From assembly GCA_020848745.1 (NCBI GenBank), contig JADLHM010000025.1:1-64000 (forward strand): a stretch of DNA of 64,000 nt. Direction: 5' to 3'. Below are positions 42,379 to 51,242 of this stretch, piece after piece; position 1 is the stretch's first letter; the number at the start of each line of letters is the position of its first letter. The notes under the pieces were generated by a model that was not told where the DNA came from, made no database searches, and worked only from the letters and a program-made list of their open reading frames with translations. Source of the DNA: Deltaproteobacteria bacterium. Its GTDB lineage: Bacteria > Desulfobacterota > Binatia > UTPRO1. Position numbers and translations under genes: made by a program.

Positions 42379-44100
42379 GTGGACGCTCCCGAGACCCCGT
42401 GCTACGCCGCGCGGCTCGTGCACGCCCCTCTCCTCTCGCGCCGTCGGGCGTCCCTGGCCGCGGGCATCGTCGCCCTGGTCGCGGTCGTCGCGCTCGCGCT
42501 CTTCGTGGACCTCGGGCGGCCGGCCTTCTGGGATCCGGGCGAGAGCCGCTACGCCGAGACCGTGCGGGAGATGACCGCGACCGGCAACTGGATTGCGCCG
42601 ACGCTCGCGTTCGCTCGCTACTACGACAAGCCACCCCCGTACTTCTGGGTCGTGGCCGGCTCGTTTGCCGCCTTCGGCCGGACCGAGTGGGCGGCGCGCC
42701 TGCCGTCGGCCGTGGCCGCGGTGGCGACGATCGCACTCGTGGTCGCCTTCGGCTGGTCGCGCGTCGGCCCCCGCGCCGCGCTCGGCGCCGGCGTGGTGCT
42801 CGTGACGGCGGCGCAGCTCGTCGCGCTCGGCCGCTCGGTCCGGATGGACATGCTGTTGACGTTTCTCACCAGCGCGACCCTGCTACAGAGCTTCCTCCTC
42901 CTCGCCGACGACGGCCGGCCCGCCGCGCGTTCGCGGCCGTCGGCGACATGGCCTCTCTACGTGACGACCGTGCTCGGGATCCTCGTGAAGGGACCGGTCG
43001 GACTCGTGCTGCCGCTCCTCGTGATCGGCGCGTTCGTGCTCGCGACCCACACGCCGCTCCGTGCCGCGCGGCTCCGCCCGGGCGTGGTCTCGATCGTGGC
43101 CATCGCCGGCCTCTTCTCGTGGTACGTCGTGCAGGCCGTCTACACCCCCGACTACCTCTGGACCTTCCTCTGGCAGCACAACCTCGGCCGCTTCGCCGGC
43201 CGCGCGCTCGCGGGGCATGCCGAGCCGATCTGGTTCTACGCCTGGATCCTGCCGGTCACCTTCCTGCCTTGGACCCTGTTCCTGCCGGGCGCAGTCAGGC
43301 GCGCGTTCGTCCGCGCCCGGCGCGGCGACCGGCTCGCCACGTTCCTCCTCCTCTGGTGCGCGCTGCCGTTCGTCTTCTTCAGCCTCTCGCGCGCGAAGCT
43401 CGCGACGTACCTCCTGCCGATCTTCCCCGCGCTGGCACTGATCGTCGCGACCTACCTCGACCGCGTGCTTCGAGCCCCCGTGGCGACGCGCGCCCGCGCG
43501 CTCGCCGTCCCCTCGCTCCTCTGGTCGGGCGCCCTGACGACCGTCGCGCTCGGCGCGCCGATCGGCGTCGCGATCTCCCACCCGAGCTATGCCCGCGCCG
43601 CGCTCGCCGCGCTGCCGCTCGCGGCGTTCGGCGCGGCGGGATGGTGGCTCCGCCGGCGTGCGGCCTGGCGCGCCGTCCCGGCGCTGATCGCGGCGGGGAT
43701 GCTCACGCTGCAGGTCCTCTTCTTCCGCGTCGGCGCCCCGGCCGTGGACGATTTCGCGAGCCTCCGCGATGCCGCTCGGGCGGCGGACGCGCTCCCGGCG
43801 AACACGCTCGTATTCGCGTACAAGACCCGCGGGCACTCGTTCACGTACTACGGAGGCCGGAGCCTGCTGCGCGTCCGCTCGCCTGCCGCCGTCGCGGCGG
43901 CGCTCGGCCGCCGGACACCGACGGCGGCGCTCGTAAAGACCCGCCATTTCGAGGCGATCGGCGCGCACCTGACCCGGCCGGCCTGCGTCTGGTGGCGGAG
44001 CCCGTCGGGCCGGGCGCTCATCGCGAACGTGCCGACGCCCGACGGCTCCGGCGTATTGCTCGCCGCCCCGGGCGATCCCGCCGCGGGCGACGGCTGTTGA
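42379..44100 (+). CDS. ArnT-like family 39 glycosyltransferase
   Basis: Polytopic membrane glycosyltransferase (573 aa) that uses polyprenyl-phosphate sugars. The first periplasmic loop carries FWDPGESRYAETVREM, with the conserved acidic pair DPGE/ESRYAE as in ArnT/PMT proteins, and YYDKPPPYFWVVAG follows. About 11-12 helices are present, then a periplasmic C-terminal domain (LVFAYKTRGHSFTYYGGRSL). Such enzymes modify lipid A (for example with aminoarabinose) or other glycans. Start GTG 42379 without an obvious ribosome site; no ATG fits. Confidence 0.82.
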   Translation: MDAPETPCYAARLVHAPLLSRRRASLAAGIVALVAVVALALFVDLGRPAFWDPGESRYAETVREMTATGNWIAPTLAFARYYDKPPPYFWVVAGSFAAFGRTEWAARLPSAVAAVATIALVVAFGWSRVGPRAALGAGVVLVTAAQLVALGRSVRMDMLLTFLTSATLLQSFLLLADDGRPAARSRPSATWPLYVTTVLGILVKGPVGLVLPLLVIGAFVLATHTPLRAARLRPGVVSIVAIAGLFSWYVVQAVYTPDYLWTFLWQHNLGRFAGRALAGHAEPIWFYAWILPVTFLPWTLFLPGAVRRAFVRARRGDRLATFLLLWCALPFVFFSLSRAKLATYLLPIFPALALIVATYLDRVLRAPVATRARALAVPSLLWSGALTTVALGAPIGVAISHPSYARAALAALPLAAFGAAGWWLRRRAAWRAVPALIAAGMLTLQVLFFRVGAPAVDDFASLRDAARAADALPANTLVFAYKTRGHSFTYYGGRSLLRVRSPAAVAAALGRRTPTAALVKTRHFEAIGAHLTRPACVWWRSPSGRALIANVPTPDGSGVLLAAPGDPAAGDGC

Positions 44101-44129
44101 GCCCAGGGCCGATGGCCCGAACGGGGACT

Positions 44130-44158
44130 TTGACGCACTGAGACGACGCGGCTAGAGT
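44130..44158 (+). promoter_or_regulatory. Leaderless promoter of DUF4912-GH57 operon
   Basis: TTGACG (44130-44135), 17 bases, TAGAGT (44153-44158). The GTG start of the next gene at 44165 coincides with the expected transcription start, and no ribosome site is present. Confidence 0.6.
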
Positions 44159-44164
44159 CGCGTC

Positions 44165-45082
44165 GTGACTCGGGTTCCAAGCGACCGCCCCGTGAAGCTC
44201 GAGGCGATTGTCGTCGCCGAGCGACTGGCGGCGACGGTCCGCCGCCAGCTGTTGGCGGTCGCGCAGGCGAGCCTCCGCATGGTCCGCGATCTCCTCGCCC
44301 ATCTCCCGGCCGACGGACCCGCGAGTGCGACCGAGCCGGCCACGAACGCGCCGGGCGAAACGGCGGAGCCCACCGCCGCCGCACGCAAGCCCGCGGCGCC
44401 GGCACCCGCCGCGGACCTGCTGCGCGCGAGCGGCAGGCTGCCGACCTCATACGGGACCGATCGTCTGGTGCTCCTCGCCCGCGATCCGCACTGCCTCTAC
44501 GCATACTGGGACGTGTCGCGCGGACGCGACGAGGCAGCGCGGGCCGAGGCGGGCGTGGCGACGCTCCGCCTCGTGCTGCGCACCTACGACGTCACCCAGA
44601 TCGCGTTCGACGCCGAGCCGCCGCGGCGCTTCCAGGATTTCGCGATCGGCGGGGACGCCCGCTCGCTCTACGCGTACGTCGGCAAACCGGCCGCCTGCTT
44701 CGTAGCCGAGGTCGGCTACCTCCGCCCGGACGGCGCGTTCTTCCCCTTGGCGCGCTCGCTTCCGGTCTGGACGCCGCGCACCGACCAACCCGGAACCGCC
44801 CCCGGACGCTGGATGACCGTCGGGTGGAACGAACGGCGCGGGGCGGGCGAGATCGCGCCGATCGGCACCACGACGGGCGCGACGCCGAAAACGGCCGACG
44901 CGCAACCGGCATCGGCCGCTCCCTCCGAAGCGACGCGCGCGGCCGTCGTCCGTCCGGCCCCTTCGTCCTGGCCCGGACCGGCGCCGAGCGCCGCGCAGCG
45001 CGGCAGCTGGAGTCTCGTGCGCGGCGGCCTCGCGAGCCCGACGACCGTCGACACGCCGCCCGCTACCCGCTCCGGGCGTTGA
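44165..45082 (+). CDS. DUF4912 domain protein
   Basis: 305-aa soluble protein with a DUF4912 core: LPTSYGTDRLVLLARDPHCL, YAYWDVSRGRD, then LVLRTYDVTQIAFD, RSLYAYVGKPAACFVAEVGY and FFPLARSLPVWTPR (about residues 90-215). The fold is thought to be a carbohydrate-binding-like beta-sandwich; function unknown. N-terminal helices and a long low-complexity Ala/Pro/Thr tail flank the core. Its stop overlaps the next start by one base (TGATG). Pairing with a GH57 branching enzyme is a recurring arrangement and suggests glucan binding. Confidence 0.85.
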   Translation: MTRVPSDRPVKLEAIVVAERLAATVRRQLLAVAQASLRMVRDLLAHLPADGPASATEPATNAPGETAEPTAAARKPAAPAPAADLLRASGRLPTSYGTDRLVLLARDPHCLYAYWDVSRGRDEAARAEAGVATLRLVLRTYDVTQIAFDAEPPRRFQDFAIGGDARSLYAYVGKPAACFVAEVGYLRPDGAFFPLARSLPVWTPRTDQPGTAPGRWMTVGWNERRGAGEIAPIGTTTGATPKTADAQPASAAPSEATRAAVVRPAPSSWPGPAPSAAQRGSWSLVRGGLASPTTVDTPPATRSGR

Positions 45083-46665
45083 TGGCGGCCGAGCCCGGCC
45101 TGCTGGCCCTCGTCCTGCAAGCGCACCTCCCCTGGGTGCGCCATCCCGAGTACGAGTCCTTCCTCGAAGAGGACTGGCTCTTCGAGGCGATCACCGAGAC
45201 CTACCTCCCGCTGCTCGGCACCTTCGAGAGGCTCACCGACGACGGCATCCCGTATCGGGTCACGATCTCGCTCTCGCCGCCGCTCCTCAACATGCTCGCC
45301 GATCCGCTCCTGCAGGCGCGCTACGAGCGCTATCTCGAACAGCGCATCGGGCTCGCCGAACGCGAGGTCGCGCGCACGCGCCACGACCCGAGCTTCGCGC
45401 CGCTCGCGCGCCACTACCTGACGGCGTTCCGGCGCGCGCACGAGACCTACACGGGCCGCTACCGGCGGAACCTGATCGCCGCCTTCGCCGCGCTCGCCGA
45501 CACCGACGGCGTGCGCCTCATGACATCGGCGGCGACGCACGGCTGTTTGCCGCTCCTCGGCGTCAACGAGCAGACGGTGCGGATGCAGGTGATGCTCGGC
45601 ATGAGCGAGTTCCGCCGCTTCTTCGGACGGCCCGCGTCGGGCTTCTGGCTCCCCGAATGCGCGTACTACTCGGGGCTCGACCGCGTCCTCGCCGACGCCG
45701 GCGTGCGCTACACCTGCGTCGACACGCACGCGATCGAGCTCGCGTCGTCGCCGCCGGTCTACGGCGTCCACGCCCCGATCTTCTGTCCGGCGGGCGTCGC
45801 CGCCTTCGGTCGTGACGCCGAGTGCGCCCGCCAGGTCTGGAGCTCCGTCGAGGGCTATCCCGGCGACTTCGATTACCGGGAGTTCTACCGCGACGTCGGC
45901 TTCGACCTGCCCCTCGAGGACCTCCGGCCGTTCGTGCCCGAGACCGGCGAGCGCACCTACACCGGGATCAAATACTACCGCGTGACCGGCACGGGCGATC
46001 ACAAGGAGCCCTACAATCCCGAATGGGCGCGGGCGAAGGCGGAGCTCCACGCCGCCCATTTCGTCGAGAGCCGCGCGCGGCAGGTGGCCCGCCTGCGGGA
46101 CGCGTCGGGACGCGCGCCCCTCCTCACCGTACCCTTCGACGCCGAGCTCTTCGGCCACTGGTGGTACGAGGGACCGACGTGGCTCGACTTCCTCTGCCGC
46201 CACGTCGCGGCCCAGGACGCCTTCCGGCTGACGACGCTCGACGAGTACCTCGACGCGCACCCGACCCACCAGGTCGCCGAGCCGAACACCAGCTCGTGGG
46301 GCTTCAAGGGCTACCACGAGGTCTGGCTGTCCGGCGCCAACGATTGGATCTACGGCCACCTGCACCACGCCGCCGATCGCATGGTCGCGCTGGCGCGTCG
46401 CCACCCGGACGCGCGCGGGCTCGTGAAGCGCGCGCTCGATCAGGCGGCGCGCGAGCTCCTGCTGGCGCAGGCGAGTGATTGGGCCTTCATCATCGCGCGC
46501 GGCACGGTCGTCGACTACGCCGTCCGGCGCACGACCGAGCACCTCGAGCGCTTCGGACGGATCGCCGACGAGATCGAGCGCAGCTCGATCGACGCATGCC
46601 GACTCGCGGCGATCGAGGCGGCGGACAACCTCTTCCCGACGATCGACGCCGGCCGCTACGCCTGA
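45082..46665 (+). CDS. GH57 1,4-alpha-glucan branching enzyme (DUF1957)
   Basis: Glycogen-type branching enzyme of glycoside hydrolase family 57 (527 aa, the usual size for this subgroup). LVLQAHLPWVRHPEYESFLE opens the barrel. The nucleophile Glu is in GFWLPECAYYSGLD and the acid/base Asp in TVPFDAELFGHWWYEGPTWL. The C-terminal helical domain is typical (NTSSWGFKGYHEVWLSGAND, AQASDWAFII). It is coupled to the DUF4912 protein and overlaps the convergent MMPL gene by 10 bases. It implies cytoplasmic alpha-glucan storage. Confidence 0.93.
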   Translation: MAAEPGLLALVLQAHLPWVRHPEYESFLEEDWLFEAITETYLPLLGTFERLTDDGIPYRVTISLSPPLLNMLADPLLQARYERYLEQRIGLAEREVARTRHDPSFAPLARHYLTAFRRAHETYTGRYRRNLIAAFAALADTDGVRLMTSAATHGCLPLLGVNEQTVRMQVMLGMSEFRRFFGRPASGFWLPECAYYSGLDRVLADAGVRYTCVDTHAIELASSPPVYGVHAPIFCPAGVAAFGRDAECARQVWSSVEGYPGDFDYREFYRDVGFDLPLEDLRPFVPETGERTYTGIKYYRVTGTGDHKEPYNPEWARAKAELHAAHFVESRARQVARLRDASGRAPLLTVPFDAELFGHWWYEGPTWLDFLCRHVAAQDAFRLTTLDEYLDAHPTHQVAEPNTSSWGFKGYHEVWLSGANDWIYGHLHHAADRMVALARRHPDARGLVKRALDQAARELLLAQASDWAFIIARGTVVDYAVRRTTEHLERFGRIADEIERSSIDACRLAAIEAADNLFPTIDAGRYA

Positions 46666-49067
46666 CCGCGCGCCCGCGGTGCCGCGAGCAGCCGCAGGCC
46701 GACCGGCACCAGGGTGAGCGCCATCAGGAGCCCGACCGTGCTGCCGAGCGCGCCGGCGAGGCCGAGGTCGCGCAGACCGTCGAAGTCCGAGAACACGAGC
46801 GCGCCGAAGCCCGCGGCGGTCGTGAGCGCGGTCGCGGCGATCGGCGGCCCTTCGTCGCGCAACGTCGCCGCGATGCCGTCGGGCCCGTCGATCGTGCCGG
46901 CGCGATGCAGGAGGAACATGCCCTCGTCGACGGTGATACCGAGCAGCACCGGCAGCACCAGCGCCGAATACGCGTGGAGCGGAATGCCGGCGAGGCGGAA
47001 GAGCGCCAGCACGGCGGCGACCTCGCCGAGTACGACGACCGTCGCGATCACGACGTCGCGCGCGCGGCGGAGCGCCGCCACGAGGGCGAGCACGACGAGC
47101 AGCGCCGCCACGACCCCGATGCGCGGCAGGTCGTGGCGGAGCGACGCTCTGAGATTCGTCTCGAGGCGTCCGTAGCCCGTGAAGACGGCGGTCGGCTCGA
47201 CGGCGTGCACGGCCGCCTCGATCCGCGCGACGGCGTCGGCCCCGCCGCGCGGCTGCACGTAGATCGCGAGCACCGTCTCGTCGCCGTCGACCGCGAGATA
47301 GCGCGACAGCAGGATCGCCGAAGGGGTCGCCTCGAGCTCCGGAAGATCGAGCAGTTCGCGCGGCGGCCGGCGCATCGCGGCGAGGACGGCCGCGAACCGA
47401 TCGGCGGCGAATCCGGTCTCGCGGAGCGCGCGCTCGAGCGCGTCGGCCTTCGCCGGGAGATCGAGCGCGTCGCGCTCGACGAGACGCGCCGCTTGGGTCG
47501 CGAGCGCCGGCACGAGGGTGCTGAGCGCGTCGACCGTCTCCGCGTCGGGCACCGTCGCGAGCGTCTCGACCACGCGATCGGCGCGCCCGCGCGCCTCCGC
47601 GGGATCGCGATCCGCGACCATCGCGATCACCTGCCCCGGCCGGCCGCCGAACGTCCCGTAGATCTCCTCCTGCACCCGGAGCGGCTCGAGCGCGCTCGGA
47701 CGGATGCCGACGATCGCCGCGGCGAGCGGCGGCGGCCCCTGGACCGCCACCACGACCACCGGCGCAAGGACGACCGCGGCGGTCACGAGCGCGCGGCGGC
47801 GCGTGCCGGCGAGCCACGCGAAGAGCCGTGTCCAGCGCGCCGCCGGTGCGGCGGGAGGCGCGCCGCGCTCGAGCCAGCGCCCGACCTCCGGCGTCACGAG
47901 GAGGATCGCGACCGCCGTCAGCACCTCGCCCGCGGCGCAGAGCACCCCGAGCTGGCGGACGGCGCGGATCTCCGAGAGGCCGAGCGCCGCGAAGGCGGCA
48001 GCGGCGGTCACGGCCGCGAGCAGCACCGCACGCGCGGTCGTGCGGCGGGCGACGGCGGCGGCGGCACGCGCGTCGAGACCGGCGCGACGCGCCTCGAGCA
48101 GCGCGGCGTACACGTGCACGCCCGTGTCGACGCCGACGCCGATCACGACCGACATGAAGGCGACCGCGATCGCCGAAAGACCGCCCGGCAGCACCGCGGC
48201 GAGCGCCGCCGTCCAGAGCGTCCCCAGGAGCAACGGCGGCAGCACCGCCACCAGCGCGCGGATGCGCCGGAAGAGCGCCACGAACACCACCGACGCCAGC
48301 ACGGTCGCAACGGGCCCCGAGCGCATCAGGTCGCTCTTGATCATCGTCTCGGTCGCGGCCGCGATCGCGTGCCCGCCCGTGTCGCCGATCTCGACCCCCG
48401 GATGCGCGGCGCGGAGCGGAGCCAGCACCGCCGCCATGTCGCGCGCGAAGGCGCGCGCGTCGGCCGACACGAGCGCCTGGCCGCGCCCCTTCACGAGCAC
48501 GAGGCAGGTCCGTCCGCCGTCGCTCGTGACGCGCCCGTCGGATTGCGCGCGGAGGCCGCTCGTCGCCGCTGCGCTCTCGAACGCGATCTGGGTGAGGCGC
48601 AGAGGGTCGCGCGCGACGAGCGCGACGAGCGGCCCGCTCCCGGGAAGGGCGAGCAGCCGTCGGCTCTCGCCGAGCCGCGCCCGCATCCCGTCGGGCGTGA
48701 GCGCCGCCGCGAGGCGGGTCCGGACTCCGGCGTTCGCGTGCCGCCACACGAGCCACGGATCCAGCTGTCGCGAAGCGCCGATGCGGTCGACGGCGATCGC
48801 GATGCTCGGACGCGCCGCGAGGGCGGCCGCGATCTCCGCGCAGAGTCGGCGGTTCAGGTCCGGATCGTCGCTGCGGACCATGACGGCGCCGAGATCGCCG
48901 CCGCCGAAGGCGCGGACGTAGCGCCTGAGCGCGACGGCGTCGCCGCGATCCGGAAGGAGCGAGCCGACGTTGGGATCGAGCCGCCACCTGCCGCTCACGA
49001 CCCAGAGCGACGCGCCGGTCGCCGCGAGGAGCGCCGCCAGCGCGAGCGTGCGCGCGCGACCGGTCAT
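46656..49067 (-). CDS. RND/MMPL-family exporter
   Basis: Large inner-membrane transporter (803 aa) of the MMPL/HpnN-like RND type. Helix 1 (TLALAALLAATGASLWVV) precedes WRLDPNVGSLLPDRGD, two periplasmic loops, and two six-helix clusters. VVIGVGVDTGVHVYAALLEA and LPVLLGITVDEGMFLLHRAG are the transmembrane Gly/Asp motifs of each half. Hopanoid or lipid export is the usual role, but the substrate is not determinable. It follows exbD by 55 bases, so an ExbBD proton motor is encoded with it. Confidence 0.85.
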   Translation of the reverse strand: MTGRARTLALAALLAATGASLWVVSGRWRLDPNVGSLLPDRGDAVALRRYVRAFGGGDLGAVMVRSDDPDLNRRLCAEIAAALAARPSIAIAVDRIGASRQLDPWLVWRHANAGVRTRLAAALTPDGMRARLGESRRLLALPGSGPLVALVARDPLRLTQIAFESAAATSGLRAQSDGRVTSDGGRTCLVLVKGRGQALVSADARAFARDMAAVLAPLRAAHPGVEIGDTGGHAIAAATETMIKSDLMRSGPVATVLASVVFVALFRRIRALVAVLPPLLLGTLWTAALAAVLPGGLSAIAVAFMSVVIGVGVDTGVHVYAALLEARRAGLDARAAAAVARRTTARAVLLAAVTAAAAFAALGLSEIRAVRQLGVLCAAGEVLTAVAILLVTPEVGRWLERGAPPAAPAARWTRLFAWLAGTRRRALVTAAVVLAPVVVVAVQGPPPLAAAIVGIRPSALEPLRVQEEIYGTFGGRPGQVIAMVADRDPAEARGRADRVVETLATVPDAETVDALSTLVPALATQAARLVERDALDLPAKADALERALRETGFAADRFAAVLAAMRRPPRELLDLPELEATPSAILLSRYLAVDGDETVLAIYVQPRGGADAVARIEAAVHAVEPTAVFTGYGRLETNLRASLRHDLPRIGVVAALLVVLALVAALRRARDVVIATVVVLGEVAAVLALFRLAGIPLHAYSALVLPVLLGITVDEGMFLLHRAGTIDGPDGIAATLRDEGPPIAATALTTAAGFGALVFSDFDGLRDLGLAGALGSTVGLLMALTLVPVGLRLLAAPRARGQA

Positions 49068-49122
49068 CGCGGATGGCGACGCGCCGTCGACGCCTTCATG
49101 CCGCCGCCCTCCCGCCGGCGAT

Positions 49123-49530
49123 CTACTTGCCGGGCGGCGCGGTCGCGATGGCGAGGCGGTCGGCGCCGGCCTCGCGGGCGATCGCCATCAGCTGCACGGC
49201 GTCCTCGAGAATGATCGTCCGGTCGCCGCGCAGGATGACGCCCTTGTCCTCGCGCGTCGCGAGCGCCTTGGCGAGCTCGTCACGGAGCTTGGCGCGCTCG
49301 ATCGCGACGCCGTTCAGCTCGATGGTGTGGTCGGCGGCAGCGGTGATCGTGATCCCCGTCGTCTCGGGGTTGCCGCCCTGCGCCGACGGCAACGACACTT
49401 TCGAGCCCTGCTGCATCATCGCCGTGCTCGTCACCATGAAGATGATGAGGAGCACGAGGAAGATGTCGGTGAGCGGCGTGACGTTGATCTCGGCGACGAT
49501 CGCTTCGCCGTCGTCGCCGTCACTGAGCAG
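49123..49530 (-). CDS. exbD: ExbD/TolR biopolymer transport protein, unusual start
   Basis: Component of a proton-driven ExbBD/TolQR-type motor (about 135 aa). The membrane helix and its essential Asp are encoded as EINVTPLTDIFLVLLIIFMV. The frame contains no ATG or GTG before this helix: the first GTG (49455) would delete the Asp and half of the helix. The best start is CTG 49530, giving LLSDGDDGEAIVAEINVTPL and the normal family length, 10 bases after the exbB stop. The periplasmic domain is ITITAAADHTIELNGVAIER, then GDRTIILEDAVQLMAIARE. A frameshift or sequence error is the alternative. Confidence 0.82.
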   Translation of the reverse strand: MLSDGDDGEAIVAEINVTPLTDIFLVLLIIFMVTSTAMMQQGSKVSLPSAQGGNPETTGITITAAADHTIELNGVAIERAKLRDELAKALATREDKGVILRGDRTIILEDAVQLMAIAREAGADRLAIATAPPGK

Positions 49531-49540
49531 CCGCGCTGCC

Positions 49541-50182
49541 CTACGCTCGCGGCGCCGTCCGTTCGGACGTGCGCAGTCGGAGGAGCAGGTCGTCGGTGCG
49601 TTCCCGCAGATCGGCGCTCTCGTTCCCGATCCGGACCATGAATGCGTTGTAGGCGAAGATCGCGAGCACGCCGACCAGAAGACCCGCGGCGGTCGCGATG
49701 AGGGCCTCCGAGATGCCCGCCGCGACGACCGCGAAGCCTCCCGAGCCCGTGGCCGCCATGTTCTCGAAGGCCCGGATGATGCCGACGACCGTGCCGAGGA
49801 GGCCGATGAACGGCGCCAAGCTGCCGATCGTTCCGAGCAGCCAGACGTAGCGCTTGAGCGAGCGCGTCGCGGCGCTCACCTGCCGGGTCGCGACGTGCAG
49901 GCGCGTGTCCTCGTCGGCGTCGGTCACCGACAGCACGCCGCGGTAGACGAGCCCGAGGAGCGAGTCGTCGCGCCGGGTGACGGCGACGACCTCCGGGACC
50001 CCGCCCTCCTGCCACGCTTCGAGGGCGGCACGATGGAAGCGCTCCGAGCGGCGCGACGCCGACGACAGCGCCCACAGGCGTTCGGCGATCACCCCGACGC
50101 TCACCACCGAGCAGAGCGCCAACGGGGCCATCACGATCCCGCCCTGACGCACGAGATCGAAGACCCCGGCCTCGCCGATCAT
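49541..50182 (-). CDS. exbB: ExbB/TolQ/MotA proton channel protein
   Basis: Three-helix membrane protein (213 aa) of the ExbB/TolQ family. Helix 1 is IVMAPLALCSVVSVGVIAER. The conserved pore block is YVWLLGTIGSLAPFIGLLGT followed by VVGIIRAF, and helix 3 is GISEALIATAAGLLVGVLAI, with the conserved Thr. Start ATG 50182 (an ATG 12 codons earlier is less likely). It is followed by exbD at 10 bases. No TonB or Tol-Pal gene is in the window. Confidence 0.93.
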   Translation of the reverse strand: MIGEAGVFDLVRQGGIVMAPLALCSVVSVGVIAERLWALSSASRRSERFHRAALEAWQEGGVPEVVAVTRRDDSLLGLVYRGVLSVTDADEDTRLHVATRQVSAATRSLKRYVWLLGTIGSLAPFIGLLGTVVGIIRAFENMAATGSGGFAVVAAGISEALIATAAGLLVGVLAIFAYNAFMVRIGNESADLRERTDDLLLRLRTSERTAPRA

Positions 50183-50243
50183 GCCGAGCTGCTTAGCCGA
50201 GCGGCTGCATGCTTGCAATTCGCTCCGCGGAATCGAGGACGCG

Positions 50244-51242
50244 TCACTCGGCGGCGGCGAGCTTCGACGTCTTCGACCAGAAGAGCACGACCGGCGCCGC
50301 GATGTAGATCGACGAGTAGGTGCCGGTCAGGAAGCCGACGATCAACGTGAAGGCGAAGGGCTCGAGCCCGGGACCGCCGAGGAAGTAGAGCGCGAACAGC
50401 ACGAGGAGCGCGGTCCCCGTCGTCAGGATCGTCCGCGAGAGCGTCTCGTTGATGCTGAGGTTGATGACGTCGGCGAGGCTCGCGCGGCGCATCTTCTTCA
50501 GGTTCTCGCGCACGCGGTCGGAGACGATGATCGTGTCGTGCACCGAGAAGCCGATCACGGTCAGCATGGCGGCGAGCGTCGTCAGATCGAAGATCGTGCG
50601 CGACACGACGAGCGCGAGCAGCGCGATCATGACGTCGTGGGCGAGCGCGATGACCGCGCCGATGCCGAAGCTCAGCTCGAAGCGGAAGGCGATGTAGATG
50701 CCCATGAAGATCGTGGTGAACGCGACCGCCAGGAAGCCGCGCTGGCGCAGCTCGGCGCCGACCTTCGGCCCGACGCTCTCGACGCTCAGGATCTCGAAGC
50801 TCTGCTCGCCCGCGTGCGCCTTCGCGAGCGCGGCCTTGATGGTCTCGGCGACGCTGTTCATCGCCGTCGCGGTCTCGGGCTCGAAGCGCAGCAGGAACTC
50901 CTTCCCCTGCCCGCCGAACTCCTGGACGGTGAGGTCGGGCAGGTCGAGAGCCCCGAGGTCTTCACGAAGCGCGTGCGCGGTGGTGGCGTCCTTGAAGCGC
51001 ACCCGCACGTCGGTGCCGCCCGCGAAGTCGATCCCGAAGTTCAGCCCCCAGGTCACCAGCAGGACGACCGAGAGAGCGTTCAGGAGGGAGGACAGGATCA
51101 GGAAGAACTTGCGCTTTCCGACGAAGTCGAAATTGACGTTCGGCGAGAGCAACTCCGTGAACTTGTGGGCCTGGGCCGGCGCGGCGGCACCGACGCGCTC
51201 ACGGCCGGAGCGGCTCTCAGTGCGAACTCGGGAATTGCTCAC
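50244..51242 (-). CDS. secF: Protein-export membrane protein SecF without SecD
   Basis: Accessory Sec translocon subunit (332 aa), normally partnered with SecD. Seen: the short N-terminal soluble part, FDFVGKRKFFLILSSLL, GLNFGIDFAGGTDVRVRF (the SecF D1/D2 motif), VESVGPKVGAELRQRGFLA, ALAHDVMIALLALV (the DV motif), GFSVHDTIIVSDRVRENLKK and RTILTTGTALLVLFALYFLGG. SecD is usually directly upstream, but the 213 bases upstream and the next genes hold none, so SecD must be elsewhere. It may be co-transcribed with exbB-exbD-MMPL. Confidence 0.93.
   Translation of the reverse strand: MSNSRVRTESRSGRERVGAAAPAQAHKFTELLSPNVNFDFVGKRKFFLILSSLLNALSVVLLVTWGLNFGIDFAGGTDVRVRFKDATTAHALREDLGALDLPDLTVQEFGGQGKEFLLRFEPETATAMNSVAETIKAALAKAHAGEQSFEILSVESVGPKVGAELRQRGFLAVAFTTIFMGIYIAFRFELSFGIGAVIALAHDVMIALLALVVSRTIFDLTTLAAMLTVIGFSVHDTIIVSDRVRENLKKMRRASLADVINLSINETLSRTILTTGTALLVLFALYFLGGPGLEPFAFTLIVGFLTGTYSSIYIAAPVVLFWSKTSKLAAAE

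Noticed and set aside
44716-48987. A 1423-codon open frame on the minus strand
   Set aside because: It is antisense to the DUF4912 and GH57 genes and out of frame with the MMPL gene; the translation is Arg/Ala/Gly-rich with no domain. Long antisense frames are expected at this GC content.
49541-49560. ExbB-ExbD fusion by programmed frameshift
   Set aside because: ExbB has a normal C-terminus and length and no slippery heptamer is visible at the junction; CTG or reinitiation is simpler. Kept only as an alternative.
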